From Chrysomallon squamiferum (lineage: Eukaryota; Mollusca; Gastropoda; Neomphalida; Peltospiridae): a DNA stretch of 64,000 bases. The notes beneath the pieces were generated by a model. That model saw only the letters and a list, made by a program, of their open reading frames with translations, did no database searches and was not told the DNA's origin. Below, one piece after another: positions 54,813 through 64,000 of this stretch. A program made the position numbers and the translations under genes. The DNA lies in contig CM022670.1 in NCBI GenBank assembly GCA_012295275.1, positions 8,430,212 through 8,494,211 on the forward strand, written 5' to 3'. How positions within the stretch are numbered: position 1 is the first letter of the stretch; every line of letters starts with the position of its first letter.

Positions 54813-57800
54813 GCTATATTAACAGTAATATTAAAAGGACGCAATTTCAGTTCAACTGAATAAAAATAAAAAGCGCGGATATGACTGAAGTAACAAATTT
54901 GGTTACGCAATTTCAATTCAGTAGTATAACAATCAAAGAAGTGGATGTAATTAAGTACAATTTGTTACGCAATCTGAATTCCCTGACATTAGTCACATCA
55001 CTATTTCTCGAAAAAGGACCCAGATGTCTCTATACGTGTGTATATATATATATACTAGTAGATACTAGACGACATTAGGGATTTTTGCATAATACAGCTC
55101 TCATGGATGTAAGGCTGATATTTATTCTGATTATATCACACTTAGGTTTCTCTCAAGAAACAGTAAGTACTAGTTTATATTGTACGTTATAATCAATAAT
55201 ATGTGTGTAAGTGAAACACTATTTAGAAAGTATCCTTTCTACAAACAATCTATAAAATATTGTGACATTTAATAACAATAAATTTGTAGAAACAAATACA
55301 ATTCAAAAATCTATTTAAAACTCTTTTAAACATATCGTTTCTCAAAGTTTGTAAAAAAAAGTAACATTTCAAAAAAAGCATTAAAAAAATTCGTAAGAAC
55401 ATGACAACCTTTATAAACATCTTAAAACATTTCCGTACTTTTTATTGAATTAATTCGTAAATCCTTTGGATAGGCGTATTATTCCGAAAAATCGCTTAAA
55501 GACTAAAATGTCTTTTATACTTCGTTGTTTTCTGAAAGCTATGACTAGTCGTGCTGTTAGTGGATTTTTCATAGTAGTCTGTAAATAAAAATATTGCTCC
55601 TTCATAATTTTATCAACATCAACGAGACGGCGATTTTAAATTATTGGTAAAATTATTTTATCTCTCTCTTTACATTTGCCCGAGTCAACATTTATTCCAA
55701 GAGGTTTTGGGGTTTGTAACGTGCGAATCCGAAACGCTTCTCGTTCAAGTCTAAAACGGTGAGTTTCAATTTTTGACTCGACAATGGGCATTGGTTCTAT
55801 TGGGATTATTTCAAAATGATCAGGTAGATTAAAATGTTTGGCGACAGGAATGTCAGCTTCATGCCTAATATCGTATTTGTGACAAGCAGTTCTAATTCGT
55901 AACATACTTTGTGCTTGGCCGACATACTGTTTTTTGCACAAGCTGCATATTGTCAAATACACAACGTTTTTGGAATCGCAGTCTAGGTTAGTTCGGATCT
56001 GATGTTCACTTTTTGTTTTCCGCTACTGAACGTAGACAGAGCTTTTATTATGTTGTGAAGCCTGCATCTGGTCTTTTTGCAGATCGATGTAGATCCGCTA
56101 CCCAAGTCAGTTGGAATATTATGTTGGATTTTATATGGTTTCAGTGTGTCTGTTGGATGCAAGGGTTTTTCTAATTCTTTGACGATTTCAAATTTAACTT
56201 TCCTTAGAACTCGATTTCAGAGCGCAAAATTGAACTGAACAGGCACTGTTAAAATGTTCTTTGTTACTCGAATTTCTGTGGAACCTAATGACTTGAGATT
56301 TAACGATATCTTTAAATATATGATGGGGATGAAATGATTTAAAATGCAGTAGTTGGTGGGTGTCCGTGGGTTTAAAAAATACTTTATAATCTAAATAATT
56401 TGATTTTTCAAACTGTAGACTTTGTAAATGGTTACATCCGATACGTCTACCGTTTGATTTGATAGTGTGGCTTAAAGTTTTATATTATCATTTTGTTGAT
56501 ATAATAATTTTAAAAATATCGATAATTCGTCTTCAGAATGTTGCCGAATAAGAAGAATGTTATCTAGATATCTGAGATATAAAAATGGTTTCTTGGTTGC
56601 TGTGTTTAGTGCCGCTTCTTCCCATTCTGCGATATAAATAGAGGCAACATTTGGACTGAAACGCTTGCCCATGGCGCACCACAAACCTGCTGATACATTT
56701 CCACGTTATATTCAAAGTCATTGCCCTTTAAGCTTAATTCAAGTAATTCATTAATGCTTTCTGTTGGTCTGCTTGTGTCTGGATATTTTTCGAACTCTGT
56801 CTCAACTGATTCTATGCCCGCATCTCTGTTTATGTTAGTGTACATGGAATCAGTATCCAGTGTGACTGAAAAGGAGTTTGGTGCTATTTTTGTTTTAGAT
56901 ATTTTAGATGAAAAATCATCATTATTTTTAACAAAACTAGAATGTCAATCTGCAATTGGTTTTAAATAAGAGTAGTGACTTAATATCTCTCCATGTTTCA
57001 GGTGCCTTGTGTATCTTTGGGAATAAATAAAATTTCTAGACTGAGAATCAAATCGTGATGCAAGATAGTTCGTCTGTTTTTTGTTTTTTTTATCTATATG
57101 ACCCTTTTCCTATAGACGAAAAATAATTGCGGTGAATTAATTTTTATTGCTTCGTCAAATTTTTTTTTTTTTAATAATATTTCGTATTATTTAGTTGTCT
57201 GTGGGCTTCGCGGATGTAATTTTCCCTTCATAAAATAAGAGTTGCAGATCCGTTGTTTGCGTATACTTTTCTGTAAGTTTTAAAGATCTCGCGATCAATT
57301 TTTGAATTATCGGGTGTCCAACCGGAATTTTCTGTTAATGGTATTTTTTCTCCACTTGAGTTTCTAAAAACCGACTAGTTTCATCTGATATTGCTTGGAC
57401 TGAGGGCGAATGGGTACCATGCGTTCGAGTCTCGTCAGCGGCATCTGAGGGGGTTGTGAGGTCGTGATTGGACATTGTCCTCCTGTGTCAATTTCATCCC
57501 GAATATTATCTATGTACAGAGTCTATTCAGACGTACATACGACAGAGAATATTCAAAATCCTGAACTACATGCTTGCCAGTGTAAAAAAAAAAAATCGAT
57601 AGATATAAAAATGACATGGGAAGCGATGATTGTGCTCGGTTATTGGGTAACCTTTTTTTTCTTCGGGGTTCATGGTTAAATCACTTCATAGAAAATGTTA
57701 CAGATGATATGTATAGTCCAACGCTTATGTTTTAACTAATCCTGATGAAAAGCACAATAAAATGTGCACAATAAAGTGATATAAATATTATCTCTTTATA

Positions 57801-60800
57801 CATTAAGTGTAGCATGCATATATATATATATTCGCATCTAAACTAATATGTTTTATTACTTACAGGTGAATAACAACAATGGTAAGTTTGTATTTAATTA
57901 CTTAACTTCAGTTGGAAAAGTAATACATGGCTATTCAATAGATTTGACCTTATCGTAACTTTTATCTCAATATCTTACGCTAAAAGTATTATTACATTAT
58001 CTTATCTTACCTTATCTTCTGTTATCTTTTCTTATCCTATTCTGTTGTGTCAAATGTATTTTAACTGACCAAACGTTATCTATTGCTTCCTCCCATTTTA
58101 TGTTATCATGGCTTATTTTATCATGTAATTCACCTGATTTTATTTTACTTCGTGTTATTATTATCAGAATCATCATCATTATCATTATCATCTTCTTCAT
58201 CTTCATCATGATAATCGCCATCGTCCCCTTTCTTCCTCTTCTCCCTGTTCGTTTTCCTAGTGTTATCTTTGTTCAAATGTAATAAAATATATTCCATATA
58301 ATTATATAAAATTATGTTTCAGATCTTCCTAGAAAATCTTGTACGAGATATTGTTCTGGTTCATATAAAACAGGAGCTAAATGTATTAATGGATTCTGTG
58401 AGTGCAACAAAGTCGGATACAACAAATATACCTGTTTACGTGAGTGAAATATCGTTTTTATTATGCTGGTAGGAGGGGAAACACCAAATAAACCCAATGA
58501 CAACAATGATGCAATAAAATAGAAAAACTAGTTGAGCCAGTTACTAAAAATATGTCCAGTCATTGTGACATCGCTGTATATTTTTATTATTATCATTTTT
58601 GTTGTTGCTGCTGTTGTTGATATTGTTATTATTCATATTCATATTATTATTATTGTTGTTGTTGTTGTTATTATTGTTCTTGTTGTTATTATTGTTATTA
58701 TTATTATTACTGTCATTATTATTGTTATTATTTTTACTATTACAACTATTATATAAAAAACAAAAGCTAAAATAACAAAAGCTAAAATTAATTAATAGTA
58801 ACAGTCATTTGTGTGATCGTAAACTACATCAAGGAATTATGCACCGGTTGTTGACCTAGTACTATTTTTTATATTTTTATTTTTTATTGATAATTTATTT
58901 ATTTACGAGTTTAATTCGTTCCGTGACCCAGTTCATAATTAAAATTGCTCGTATATCAAACCAATTTTCCCAACTGAAATACCATTAATCTGTTCCAGCC
59001 CCCAAAAACTAGTCCATTTTGTTCTAGTGCGTGTTTTTAGTTAAGAAAAATGTATTTATAAATGACAAATGTTGTATAAAAATAAAAGTTAAGAGAATGC
59101 AAAGAAATAAATTGGTTTTATCTTGGAGATGAGGCAAATTATTTTAACGCCTTTGGCTGAGTAACAACCTTTATCGACTCCTTCTGCTTTAGTACGGTAC
59201 TACGCTAGCACTGCCTAGCCAAGTGGACTATATGCACACCTAGCTCATGTTTCTCTATGATTTCACGCTTTAATTCAATGGATATCGTCCGCGTTTTCTT
59301 CTGAGCACTGTCCTTTGTACTCACTTTCTTACGATCCATGGTCAAAAAAAAAAAAAAAACTTGGCCAAATATTGCACAAAACGGGAAAACAAAACAAAAG
59401 AGATGCTTCCGCGGCGACGTAACGACGGCAAGTAATCGAATCAGAAGAGGGACGCTGGACAAATGTTGTGTTGTTCGTTGCACCAACTAGAGCCGGTGTA
59501 GCCAAAGCTCACTCGTAACACGGATTTCGGCTCGCAAATCAAAGCAAAAAATCGTAAAGCGATTGCTCGTAACTCGATAAACTCGTAATCTGGGGCACTC
59601 GTAAGTCAAGATATCACTGTATTTTATTTTTGCATATTTTCTGATGGTAATTTTTTTCTATGAAAATAATTCACTTAAAATGTATTTGAATAGAAATAGG
59701 AAATTTGAAAGTGATAAATATTCACCATAACTGTTTTCTAAAATTATTCTTTAACCTTCCGGTATTTATCAATCATTCTATCGTTGTTTATTTGGTTCTT
59801 TAATTTTTCCAACACTCAGTTTCCTCTTCTTTTTCGGTTTTTCTAGAAGAGAAAAATAAATTCTGGACAAATGCTTTTAATACGATAGAGACTACTATTT
59901 TTGAATATACACTAATTTTACAGTTTAAAATCAAAGCATTTCTTCATCTGTCTAAACAACAACACAAATACTTGACATATACTAGTTTACACTTTCAACA
60001 TTTCTTCAAAGGCAATGGAAACAGACACTGGTCAGTGTGTATATTACAAATTATTATTATTACAGCTGTTATAGTTGCTATTACTATTGTTATTGTTTCT
60101 ATGCTTCTTCTTCTTCTTCTTCTTTTTATTATTATTAGATTTCTGAGACACATTAGATATATCTATTCTTGTTTTCACAGCCGATGTAGGAAACTGTAGG
60201 ATAATTCCTGGTAATCCCAGTGCAATTGCTATAGCAAAGTATAACGGTGTTACTCAAAAGCTCCGCAGCTGCGTCAACAACATCGAACAAGGAAAATATG
60301 ATGTCCACGTCCTCGGCAACTACGAGGGTAATGTTCACACGAGACCTGCATCAGCGGGAACGACAAATGTGTACATCAAAGGAGAAAGCTCAAAACCTGT
60401 TGTTTTAGTTTTGTCAAGTTATGAACCAGTGAAATGGATAATTCATTGTGACAGCCGTGTCAAAATGCATGCTGTACTAATGGTATTGATCTATTTTTTT
60501 ATATTTCTTTACTCAATTATTTACTGATTCTTTCATGAATTAGTTGCTAGAACAGTGAGTTAGTCAGTAGATCAGTCAGTCACAGTGACTTATTAAGGCT
60601 AATTAAGTCATGGTGAGTCAGTAATAGCTCAGTTATTAAGTTTGCCAATGTCTGTATAAGCCAATTAGAAGCTCACTCGGTTGTTCATTCAACGCTTGGA
60701 TAAATCAATCAAAACATGTGTTAGTGACAGATATAGAGGCAGAGAGACCTACAAACAAAGATTATAGAATTATAGATACTGTTATTAGTGCACAGTTAGA

Positions 60801-62900
60801 TGGTTAAAATCTAATTTGTTGGTCAAACGTTTCTGAACGTGACACTTTAAACAACGGAGATATTTACATCATCTTTTATGCACTTTGAAATAATTTCTTT
60901 CAGTTCAGCTATTACCACACCATCAGCTCTGTAGATGTGAATCACGTGGATAACTCAGCGTCAGTTATTATTGAGAAGGCGAGAAGATCATCTGCGACTG
61001 GTGACGACTCAGGAGGTGGAGACACAGTCGGCTTGTTGAAGTATCTCGACTCTAGATGGGGATCTGTAAAATCATTTTCCGGATGTTACAGAGCGGATGA
61101 GTGGACTCTCAAAGTATCCAAAGTGGAAGAGAAACCTAAAGGAGACATCGCAGTCAAATCATCGGCAGGTAAGGTTTCTAGTCTTAATTGCGACACAGAA
61201 AGATATACACACATAGACACAGGACAAACAAAGATAATAGAAATATAGATGGATATTTTATGGTAAGACAGAAAATTACAGAGTGAACGAAAGTGAGAGA
61301 CAGTGTAAGCAAAATACATATAAAAAAGAATTATCTATTAATAAATCTGTAAAATATTTGAAATTACAACAAAATATACATTTTATAAGCAAATAGAAAT
61401 GTTTCACATGATACTGAAGAAATGATTGAAATAATAATTTATTTTATTTCAGTGACAAACTGTCTGAATTCAAAAGACTGCTGGGTGCAGCACGATTTTC
61501 AGTTTGAAGATAACTGGAACGATTGTCATGGAAAACAATACGTGAGAAAAACCACTTACAAAGTTGGGAAATATGTTGGAGTAGTTCTGTGTTCATCTAC
61601 CAGGTATTCATGTGTATCTCTCTAAATCTGTCTCAATCTCGATGTCTATTGCTTTGACATACATACACAAACGTACAGGCACACATTTGCAGATCTAATA
61701 TTCTGACCACTACAGTTGTATTTTGCAGATATAAGCTGTTTTTGTCTGACTCGCTCAGTGAGCGTTTTCTCAACATCGGAGACGGCAGTGGACATGGTCA
61801 AGATCATTGTGAGTTTATAGGAAGCAAAAATGATGCAACTTCTATAGACAGCAATTTCTGGGATTCGCCAGGAACTACAGGTCAGATTTTCTTTAAAAAA
61901 AAAAATTTAAGATACACATTTCTGTGAGAAATATTTTTTAAATTGTTACAAAATGATTGAAAACGGTAATACAGAATTGTTTTAAAGGGTGTCTGCAATT
62001 TATATTTTAGTGTTTAAACCGACATTTATTGATAACAATATATAATAAATGTAATTCTGATTCAGTTAGTTATATTATTTTAGGATACATACGATCAAGG
62101 CGTGGTGAAACGCCTGCCAAGGGCAGAATTGGGGGAGGCACGGGATCCTCGTGGACTGGAAATTATTATGGAAAATGGATAGAATGTGGAGTCAGGATTC
62201 CAGGAAACAGCAGAGTGGTTTTATCGTCTGGTACAACACGTAATTCGTCTTGTCTTAAAGAAAGTTATTTTTCTAGAAAGGAACATTTTAATAGTTATTG
62301 TCTATAAGTATGTTTGCGTTGAAGTAATTATGTAACTAGTAAATTGAATCTGATCCAGAATCAAGTATTTTGAGTTGATTATTTCAGATTTTAGATTTTT
62401 CAAATTACCAACATATACAATAAATTACCTCAGTTATTATCTGTTGTAAATATTCGCTTTAAAATTTTAGGATCGGAAACCACAAGTGAAAATGTGTCAT
62501 GGGACAAGGTTAAATATGAAAAAAAAGTGTTTTTAAAAGATGAAATATTCACAGTGCCCAGCGGAGTGACGAAAATTGATGTCATTTGTGTTGGTACGTT
62601 CGTGTTGAAAATACACATTTTACTATATAATTTTTAGTTTTAAAGATTTTATCTTATGATTAACAAAACAAAACAGTAAGAGCTACAACAACAACAACAA
62701 CAAGAACAACAACAACAGCAACAACAACAATAATACTAATAATACTAATAATACTAATAATACTACTACTAATAATAATATCAATGAGCAAGGTGTTGCA
62801 ATGAATAAAAAAGAAAGAAAGAAAATAAATAAATAGGTAAATAAAGAAACAAAGAATTAAACAAAAAATCCCCCAAACAAACAAATTAAATCTGTTCAAA

Positions 62901-62951
<51 letters not shown>

Positions 62952-63998
62952 ATATTTTAGTAATTCACTTTATTTATTACTGACAGGAGGAGGTGGGGGC
63001 GGTAAAGATGGACATTCGAGTTCAGGGTCGGGTGCATACGGTGGGGATGGAGGAATGTCACAGTTTGGTGAATATCTCAAAGCAGAAGGCGGGAAAGGTG
63101 CCAAGACAGATAACTCAGGTTTGTTATAAAATAGTTTATGTAAGTAAATTAGCTAAGGTTTTGTTAAATGCACAGACGGAATGTTAACCACAAATACATA
63201 TCTTTTTTTTGTCTGCAGCAATAAACTAACAACGAAGAAAGGAAGAAAGAAAATAAAGAAATATATGCAATTAATTTTTCAAAAATAAATAACAATTGTC
63301 CCGTGTTTATTACGAATTCTATATAGAGCAAATGCATTATAAAACCACAGTTTGTTTAATATATCAACATTTAATAAGTATAAACATAGGTTCTTTGATT
63401 TATTTCATTGACAACTGTTAATGATAATATGGCAATTTCTAAGTGTTACACTATCAAAATTAAGAAGATCAAAAAAATAAAAAATAAAACAGTAATAGAA
63501 TCTACTTTACACGTAGGAGGTGAAGGTGGACATGGTACAGTCGCCAATGGAGGCCAGGGAGGAATTGGTGGGGGTTGCAGCGCAGGTGCAGGAGCTGCAG
63601 GTCAGACAAGTGGAGGTGGGGGTGGAAAGGTTCCAGGATCATCCACATATCCCTACTGTGGCGGCGGGGGCAGTTCTGGAGGCAGTTCTTGCGGCAAGGA
63701 ATTTGCATCAATTCCCCCAGGAAAGTCAGGACCAGGAGGTGTTGATCCCGCGGGCAGATCTGGAGGTCTTTATGGGGGAGGTGGGGGAAGCAGAGCTGGT
63801 GGACGTGCTGGGGGAGGTGGTGGGTATTCCAGGAAAGTTATAAATGTTTCTCCAGGACAGAAGATCGCCATCAAAGTGGGAAAGGCAGGATCTCCAAGTT
63901 ACTGGGGTGGAAAAGCTGCTCAAGGAATCGTTGTCGTGTCCTGGGGAGGACCTATTGATAATTTTGTCAACACATCAGCAATATCAACAGGTATCTAA
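52963..63998 (+). CDS. Locus C: intact secreted EB-B-C-glycine-rich protein gene
   Basis: Exons: 1a 52963-53022 and/or 1b 55103-55162; microexon 57866-57881; EB 58323-58439; B 60181-60482 and 60904-61168; C 61453-61603, 61729-61880 and 62084-62239; glycine-rich 62471-62593, 62987-63118 and 63517-63998. Each junction keeps frame and no lesion is seen. With one signal exon and the last exon read to TAA (63996-63998) the product is 651 residues: signal peptide, six-cysteine module, SYEPV module, module C, glycine-rich C-terminal domain. A donor-like CAG|GTATCT at 63991 leaves open further exons beyond the window. It has no Ser/Thr linkers, unlike A1 and A2. Probably extracellular; function unknown. 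Confidence 0.7.
53023..55102. other. Region between exons 1a and 1b (locus C)
   Basis: TATG repeats, TTTA array (about 53233-53277), EB remnant at about 53790-53806, and a TAA array (about 54743-54812) shortly before exon 1b. Collinear with 3342-5503 apart from deletions around 54290-54380. Confidence 0.6.
53790..53806 (+). pseudogene. EB exon remnant (locus C)
   Basis: CAAAAATACCTGTTTAC followed by GTGAGTGAAATATCG; counterpart of 4106-4123, with one further change. Confidence 0.6.
55103..55162 (+). CDS. Signal-peptide exon 1b (locus C)
   Basis: MDVRLIFILIISH to GFSQET, 20 codons, donor GTAAGT in phase 0. One Val to Ile change relative to locus A. The expected first exon of the intact gene. 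Confidence 0.8.
55615..57385 (-). mobile_element. Penelope-like retroelement, degraded (intron of locus C)
   Basis: Same site and orientation as 6010-7800. Minus-strand parts: endonuclease ORF 55636-55962 (CSLCKKQYVGQAQS, RIRTACHKYDIR), RT fragments 56472-56684 (MGKRFSPNVASIYIAEWE, YLRYLDNILLI) and 56606-56845 (MYTNINRDAGIESVE). The two RT fragments overlap in different frames at the GAP/MG motif, the same break as in the other copies. Confidence 0.78.
57866..57881 (+). CDS. 16-nt microexon (locus C)
   Basis: Identical to the other copies; acceptor CTTACAG, donor GTAAGT; phase 0 to 1. Completes Asp at the start of the EB exon. Confidence 0.75.
58323..58439 (+). CDS. EB six-cysteine exon (locus C)
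   Basis: 117 nt, phase 1-1; same residues as locus A (third codon silent). First folded domain of the intact protein. Confidence 0.78.
58902..59622 (-). mobile_element. Tigger/pogo-type element (locus C)
   Basis: Same insertion, edges and minus-strand ORF (MDRKKVSTKD, SIELKREIIEKHELGVHIV) as 9122-9821. The A-run just upstream of the ORF start is longer. Non-autonomous. Confidence 0.75.
60181..61168 (+). CDS. Module B (locus C)
   Basis: Exons 60181-60482 and 60904-61168. DVGNCRIIPGN, RSCVNNIEQ, HVLGNYEGN, KPVVLVLSSYEPVKWII, then FSYYHTISSVDVN and GCYRADEWTLKV. Four cysteines, 189 residues. The phase-1 end joins module C. Confidence 0.78.
61453..62239 (+). CDS. Module C, three exons (locus C)
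   Basis: Exons 61453-61603, 61729-61880 and 62084-62239. VTNCLNSKDCW, GKYVGVVLCSS, FLNIGDGSGHGQDHCEF, GGGTGSSWTG and IPGNSRVVLSSG. The donor changes the next codon to Arg at the junction with the glycine-rich part (TTRSETTS). Confidence 0.78.
62471..63998 (+). CDS. Glycine-rich C-terminal domain (locus C)
   Basis: Exons 62471-62593, 62987-63118 and 63517-63998. It begins SETTSENVSWD, then EIFTVPSGVTKIDVICVG leading into a glycine run, a long Gly/Ser-rich body with three cysteines (GGGCSAG, YPYCGGGG, SSCGKE), and closes with VINVSPGQKIAIKVGKAG and QGIVVVSW. The pattern FTVPxGVTxxxV...GGGGGG...VxPGQxxxxxVGxxG...GxVVVSW is that of the glycine-rich domain of phage tail and bacterial surface proteins and some animal proteins. 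After VVVSW come about 17 residues ending STGI and TAA. The exon may instead use the donor at 63991. Confidence 0.72.
62594..62986. repeat. Intron with CAA/TAA and TAAA repeats
   Basis: CAA/AAC and TAA arrays (about 62683-62780) and a (TAAA)n array (about 62900-62955) inside the glycine-rich domain gene segment. No gene seen. Confidence 0.8.
63119..63516. other. Intron between glycine-rich exons 2 and 3
   Basis: AT-rich, no repeat of note. The in-frame run-up at 63408-63516 (MTTVNDNMAIS) to the last exon is unlikely to be coding because ACACGTAG|GAGG gives the phase-1 acceptor expected from exon 2. Confidence 0.55.
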
Positions 63999-64000
63999 AA

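Larger units (their letters stand above)
49777..59900 (+). repeat. Segmental duplication, copy 2 (partner 1-9900)
   Basis: Starts CTAAGAATTTATCATAAATC, equivalent to window position 1. Runs collinear with locus A through signal exons, Penelope element, microexon, EB exon and Tigger element. Unlike copy 1 it continues without a gap into modules B and C, and so shows what may lie in the locus A gap. Confidence 0.9.

Noticed and set aside
63502-63923. Minus-strand and +1-frame ORFs across the glycine-rich exon
   Set aside because: Shadows of the GC-rich glycine codons; the sense frame from 63517 is phase-consistent with two upstream exons.

Overview
The window is eukaryotic nuclear DNA. It is AT-rich and intron-rich with GT-AG introns, and full of microsatellites (TAA/TTA, TATG, CT, TTTA). 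It carries decayed Penelope-like retroelements and Tigger/pogo DNA transposons. Together these suggest a lophotrochozoan, with a cephalopod mollusc such as an octopus as the most likely guess; this is inference from texture and transposon content, not a database match. There are no prokaryotic genes, tRNAs, rRNAs or CRISPR arrays.

One secreted, cysteine-containing multidomain protein family, all on the + strand, explains nearly all the coding sequence. It is built from a few cassettes: (1) a 60-nt signal-peptide exon, in two versions, 1a and 1b; (2) a 16-nt microexon encoding VNNN; (3) a six-cysteine EB/EGF-like exon (EB, and a divergent EB'); (4) a 33-nt Ser/Thr/Pro linker exon (L); (5) a two-exon module B with a SYEPVxW core (B internal; B' terminal, ending in a stop); (6) a three-exon module C that I do not recognise; (7) a three-exon glycine-rich terminal domain (GRD). 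Every cassette after the microexon is phase 1 at its outer ends, so cassettes can be lost, gained or reordered without changing frame.

Layout: Locus A1 (3282-17017) is SP-microexon-EB-[assembly gap]-L x4-C-L-EB'-B', with two frameshifts. A2 (18396-26453) is microexon-L x5-C-L-EB'-B', intact but with no signal exon of its own. A3 (27818-33292) is microexon-L-L-EB-B-truncated C with a new stop. B (37515-48166) is SP-microexon-B-C-B-L-EB'-B', frameshifted in the last module. C (52963-63998) is SP-microexon-EB-B-C-GRD, fully intact (651 residues if the last exon is terminal).

The array grew by segmental duplication. Positions 1-9.9 kb and 49.78-59.9 kb are near-identical copies, with a partial third copy at 34.9-42 kb. 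A 9.45-kb unit (about 13.8-18.4 kb) is repeated at 23.3-27.8 kb. Penelope and Tigger insertions sit at the same intronic sites in several copies, so they predate the duplications. Several introns are visible hybrids of two different introns, which is direct evidence of cassette shuffling by recombination. What the proteins do is unknown; a secreted, mucin-like or adhesive/recognition role is only a guess.
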